Shown piece after piece: positions 4,646 through 7,156 of a DNA stretch of 7,156 nt. Origin of the DNA: an uncultured Sporolactobacillus sp. (lineage in GTDB: Bacteria; Bacillota; Bacilli; Bacillales; Sporolactobacillaceae). A program made the translations under genes and the position numbers. The notes under the pieces were generated by a model. The model was not told the origin of the DNA. It worked only from the letters and a program-made list of their open reading frames with translations, and ran no database searches. Numbering within the stretch: the first letter of the stretch is position 1; the number at the start of each line of letters is the position of its first letter. The stretch spans positions 1-7,156 of the forward strand of contig UQRJ01000153.1 of NCBI GenBank assembly GCA_900543345.1. Reading direction: 5' to 3'.

Positions 4646-5776
4646 TCAGTCTATGTCGTCCCAAATTTGCTGAGCTACATTCACGACCAGTTCCAGTTTG
4701 GCCCATTGCTCTGCATCGGTCAGTTTATTGCCCTCTTCGGTCGAGGCGAAACCACATTGCGTCGACAGGCAGAGATTATCGAGCGGCACATAGTTTGTTG
4801 CTTCCTTGATCCGTTTCTTTAGCGCCGCTTCATCTTCCAATTCCGGAAATTTCGAGGTTACGAGGCCAAGAACAATTTTTTTATCCGATCCTTGCGAAAG
4901 AATTGTGGCGAGCGGCGAGAAATCGCCGGAACGCTCATTATCATATTCAAGAAAATAACCGTCAACGTTCAACTGCGCCAGATAGTCGGCGACCGGTTCA
5001 TACCCACCGGAGAATAAAAAGGTTGAGCGGAAGTTGCCGCGACAGATATGGGTGGTCACTGTCAGATCCCTCGGACGGTCCGCCAACGCACCGTTAATCA
5101 CGGTCACGGCGTCGCGGGCGATTTCTTCATACGGCGCCTTTTCGGCGGCATTTTTCGCGTGACTGATCCGGTCGATGAGAAACGCCCAAGTTGTATCGTC
5201 CAGTTGCAGATAGCGGCAGCCGAGGTCGTAGAAATGGCGGATGGTTTGCCGGTAAGCCTTTGCCAGATCGCTTAGATACGCTTCATGAGTGTCGTAAAAG
5301 CGTCCGGCCCGATCGCTGCGTTGATCGCGGAAATAGAGCGATGGACTCGGAATCGTCTGCTTAACGAGTACGTCTTCCGGAACGATCCGCTTCATGAATC
5401 GAAACGCCGCGAAGAAAGGATGATCCGGATTGTAAGCGACTTTGCCGTTGAAGCGGATGTTTGTGTCGCGTGTCTTGGCTCCCTGGAACTTATAACTCTC
5501 GTGCTGATTGTAGGTCTCGACGCCCTTTAAATTGGCGAGAAAGTCGAGATGCCACCAGCTGCGGCGGAATTCGCCGTCGGTGACGGCTTTCAGGCCGATC
5601 GCAATTTGTTTGTCGACGATCTTTTGAATTTCCTCGTCTTCAACTTGCGTCAAATCCTTGCGATCGATTTTCCCTTCATTAAACTGTTTCCGTGCTTCTT
5701 TTAGCCGCGCGGGCCTGAGCAGGCTGCCGACCTGATCGAAACGAAACGGTGCCTTGTTGACTGTTGCCACTGTCAT
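4646..5776 (-). CDS. Cobalamin-independent methionine synthase-like protein (MetE C-terminal type, YxjG/YxjH family)
   Basis: A 376-residue cytoplasmic enzyme corresponding to the catalytic C-terminal half of MetE, as in Bacillus YxjG and YxjH. Such proteins are predicted to transfer a methyl group to the thiol of homocysteine; the donor is not settled for these short forms. Likely zinc ligands are H243 and C245 in HICRGN, E278 in LEYDNERSG and C341 in TQCGFAS. The N-terminal RFDQVGSLLRP (12-22) and TDGEFRRSWW (66-75) are typical of the family, and the large substrate domain of full MetE is absent, as expected. The ATG at 5776 is preceded by GGGGGA (5787-5782) at 5 bases. The T-box upstream shows control by methionine supply, which supports the assignment. 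The exact physiological reaction remains inferred. Confidence 0.92.
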   Translation of the reverse strand: MTVATVNKAPFRFDQVGSLLRPARLKEARKQFNEGKIDRKDLTQVEDEEIQKIVDKQIAIGLKAVTDGEFRRSWWHLDFLANLKGVETYNQHESYKFQGAKTRDTNIRFNGKVAYNPDHPFFAAFRFMKRIVPEDVLVKQTIPSPSLYFRDQRSDRAGRFYDTHEAYLSDLAKAYRQTIRHFYDLGCRYLQLDDTTWAFLIDRISHAKNAAEKAPYEEIARDAVTVINGALADRPRDLTVTTHICRGNFRSTFLFSGGYEPVADYLAQLNVDGYFLEYDNERSGDFSPLATILSQGSDKKIVLGLVTSKFPELEDEAALKKRIKEATNYVPLDNLCLSTQCGFASTEEGNKLTDAEQWAKLELVVNVAQQIWDDID

Positions 5777-5781
5777 TTAGA

Positions 5782-5787
5782 TTCCCC
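5782..5787 (-). promoter_or_regulatory. Ribosome binding site of the MetE-like gene
   Basis: GGGGGA on the minus strand lies 5 bases before the ATG at 5776. It is downstream of the T-box terminator (5801-5851), so it is present only in transcripts that read through the attenuator. Confidence 0.75.
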
Positions 5788-5800
5788 CATAAGAGTTAAT

Positions 5801-5851
5801 ATAAAAAGACGTCCGACCTCTCTTTCCTGGTTGAAAGAAAGGACGAACGCC
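5801..5851 (-). terminator. T-box attenuator terminator
   Basis: On the minus strand GGCGTTCGTCCTTTCTTTC (5852-5834) pairs with the stretch from GGAAAGAGAGG to GACGTC (5827-5808) over about 18 pairs with one mismatch. TTTTTATA follows. The 5' arm shares CCTTT with the antiterminator, so the two structures exclude each other. Confidence 0.9.
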
Positions 5852-6103
5852 TGAATTCGCGGTACCACCTTTAATTTAAAGCTCTCTCACGGGAGCTTTC
5901 TTACGGAGTACCCGCCCGGAGGCGGAGACTCGCATGCGCTAATGGGCATCTCCATCAGCGCCTAATCTCCGGGATTCGGCGCTGCCGCTCGAAGGCCATC
6001 TTCGGTTTACTTTCGCACTGCCGCCTCGCACCGGTCGCGGTTCTCTGTGAGCCGTCGGTAAACCTACTCTTCTTCTCATCGCGATTTTACGTTTCAGTTT
6101 GTA
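5801..6103 (-). ncRNA. Methionine-specific T-box leader
   Basis: A tRNA-sensing leader of about 300 bases on the minus strand. The T-box AAGGTGGTACCGCG is at 5871-5858. Its bulge TGGT can pair with ACCA, fitting a tRNA whose discriminator base is A, as in tRNA-Met. Stem I shows AGAGTA, AGAGAA and GGTGCGAG, and a GGTTTAC/GTAAACC helix bounding the specifier loop. In that loop GAAG is followed by ATG (5999-5997), the Met codon. Stem II (GCGCT/AGCGC) and a IIA/B-like element (5931-5906) follow. AAAGG (5872-5868) can pair with CCTTT (5842-5838) to make the antiterminator, using bases needed for the terminator. Uncharged tRNA-Met would thus allow transcription of the MetE-like gene. Met T-boxes are typical of Lactobacillales, whereas Bacillales mostly use SAM riboswitches. 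Confidence 0.95.
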
Positions 6104-6109
6104 CTTTCG

Positions 6110-6139
6110 AGTATAATACATTTGTCGAAAAAAAATCAA
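6110..6139 (-). promoter_or_regulatory. Putative promoter of the T-box transcript
   Basis: On the minus strand TTGATT (6139-6134) is followed after 18 bases by TATACT (6115-6110), with a T8 tract in the spacer. The start near 6103 lies about 20 bases before stem I, as expected for a T-box RNA. It is divergent from the mevalonate kinase promoter. Confidence 0.6.
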
Positions 6140-6171
6140 GCGAATTCCATGTTCCCAATCATAAGAATTTC

Positions 6172-6200
6172 TTGTCAAAGCATGGTTTGACCAATAGAAT
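6172..6200 (+). promoter_or_regulatory. Putative promoter of mevalonate kinase
   Basis: TTGTCA (6172-6177) is followed after exactly 17 bases by TAGAAT (6195-6200), each one mismatch from consensus. Transcription would begin near 6207, giving a short leader. Its -35 lies 32 bases from that of the divergent T-box promoter. Confidence 0.65.
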
Positions 6201-6260
6201 AGAAAAGGGAGCGGCCGAGGTAGAATGAAGCGGTCGCGTCTTGGAAATGAGGTGCCTGCG

Positions 6261-7156
6261 ATGTTGGTGAAACAGGCCGCGATGGGGCGCAGCGGCGGGA
6301 AAGTGATTTTGGTCGGCGAGCACTCGGTGGTCTATGGCAAACCGGCGATTGCCGTGCCGGTACCGGCGGCTTCGGTCGAGACGAAGACGCTGGCCGGCAG
6401 AGATGGGATTGACTTGAATTGCGTCTACTATCACGGCGAGCTGAAAGACGGGCCCGAGCAGATCGCCTGTCTGAAAGAGCTTATTCCGACTGTCTTAAAG
6501 AAATTGAATCAAGCGGAGACGGGATTGGCGCTAACGATTACCAGCAATATTCCGGTCGAACGCGGAATGGGTTCCAGCGCAGCAGTCGGCATTTCCGTGG
6601 TCCGCAGTCTCTATCGCTATTTCGGCCGTCCGCTTGACCGACGAACGCTGCTTGAATTAGTCGGCATTTCGGAAACGTGCTGCCATGGGTCGCCCAGCGG
6701 TCTGGATGCGGCGGCGGCCAGCGGCACGTGTCCCCTCTATTTTGTCCGGGGAAAAGTAGCCGAACCGATTCGGACGGCGGGCAAGGGTGTCCTGGTCATT
6801 GCCGACACCGGTCGCAAAGGTGAAACGCGGCTTGCGGTTACAAAATTGAAAAAAAGGCTGGAAAATCACGCGCATATGCGAATAGATATAGAAAAACTAG
6901 GTAAAATTGCCGATGCGGCACGACGCTTTCTGGAGCGCGGCATGGTTGCCGAGCTTGGCCGCGGATTATTGGAAGCGCATCGGGTCTTGCGCCGGATCGG
7001 CGTTAGTCACCAGGCATTGGATCGGCTGGTCGCTGCGGCGATGGCCGGCGGCGCCCTGGGCGCTAAAATGACGGGCGGCGGTCTGGGCGGTTGCATGATT
7101 GCTTTAGCTAAAGATGCCGACCAGGCCGGGTTGATTGCCAACCGGCTGCTTAGGGC
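6261..7156 (+). CDS. mvk: Mevalonate kinase (3' end cut by window)
   Basis: A GHMP-family kinase that phosphorylates mevalonate with ATP, the first phosphorylation step of the mevalonate route to isoprenoids. There are 298 codons before the window ends, without a stop; family members of about 310-320 residues suggest only a short tail is missing. Motif 1 (GKVILVGEHSVVYGKPAIA) is at 13-31, with the conserved Lys at K14. The ATP loop PVERGMGSSAA is at 98-108, GSPSGLD at 143-149 carries the catalytic Asp D149, and TGGGLGG is at 271-277. The chosen ATG has GAGGTG (6249-6254) 6 bases upstream. An in-frame ATG at 6225 would add 12 residues, with a GAGGT only 3 bases before it, and is less likely. 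In related bacteria this gene usually heads a cluster with mvaD and phosphomevalonate kinase, which may follow beyond the window. Confidence 0.95.
   Translation, partial: MLVKQAAMGRSGGKVILVGEHSVVYGKPAIAVPVPAASVETKTLAGRDGIDLNCVYYHGELKDGPEQIACLKELIPTVLKKLNQAETGLALTITSNIPVERGMGSSAAVGISVVRSLYRYFGRPLDRRTLLELVGISETCCHGSPSGLDAAAASGTCPLYFVRGKVAEPIRTAGKGVLVIADTGRKGETRLAVTKLKKRLENHAHMRIDIEKLGKIADAARRFLERGMVAELGRGLLEAHRVLRRIGVSHQALDRLVAAAMAGGALGAKMTGGGLGGCMIALAKDADQAGLIANRLLR

Noticed and set aside
5939..6178. Minus-strand reading frame across the T-box region
   Set aside because: The region is fully explained as a structured T-box RNA, and the frame ignores its promoter and specifier.

Overview
The window looks like one end of a draft contig from a low-GC Gram-positive bacterium, most likely a lactic acid bacterium (Lactobacillales) of roughly balanced base composition. 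The reasons are a methionine-specific T-box leader in front of a MetE-like gene, a mevalonate-pathway kinase, an Nramp manganese transporter followed by a universal stress protein, and strong GGAGG-type ribosome binding sites with several GTG and TTG starts. The species cannot be named from sequence alone. Bases 1-34 are not genomic: they match the Illumina Nextera transposase adapter, so the true left edge of the biological sequence is about base 35.

Left part (35-1240): an AT-rich edge region with a near-perfect Fur-type box and two inverted repeats, followed by a leftward ZIP-family metal transporter gene (TTG start) with its own promoter. Middle-left (1200-3546): the divergent mntH-usp operon. 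Its promoter lies about 430 bases before mntH. The long leader between them carries a short Cys-containing reading frame with an excellent ribosome binding site, plus repeats that can form alternative hairpins. The operon closes with a strong terminator after usp.

Middle (3547-4620): a short ImmA/IrrE-type metallopeptidase homologue that keeps its zinc ligands but has Met where the catalytic Glu should be and ends just after the LLMP motif. A small highly charged protein gene on the minus strand follows, with its own promoter and terminator. Right part (4590-6140): a leftward cobalamin-independent methionine synthase-like gene (MetE C-terminal type, YxjG/YxjH family) under a complete Met T-box attenuator, ending at an intrinsic terminator. 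Right edge (6172-7156): a divergent promoter and the start of mevalonate kinase, cut by the window end probably only a few residues before its stop.

Together the left half is a metal homeostasis locus (two metal transporters facing away from each other, a stress protein, Fur-like sites). The right half is methionine synthesis or recycling controlled by uncharged tRNA-Met, next to the entry to isoprenoid synthesis. No insertion sequence, CRISPR array, tRNA or rRNA was seen. The main candidates for something undescribed are the mntH leader with its small Cys-containing peptide, the catalytically altered ImmA-like protein, and the small charged protein.
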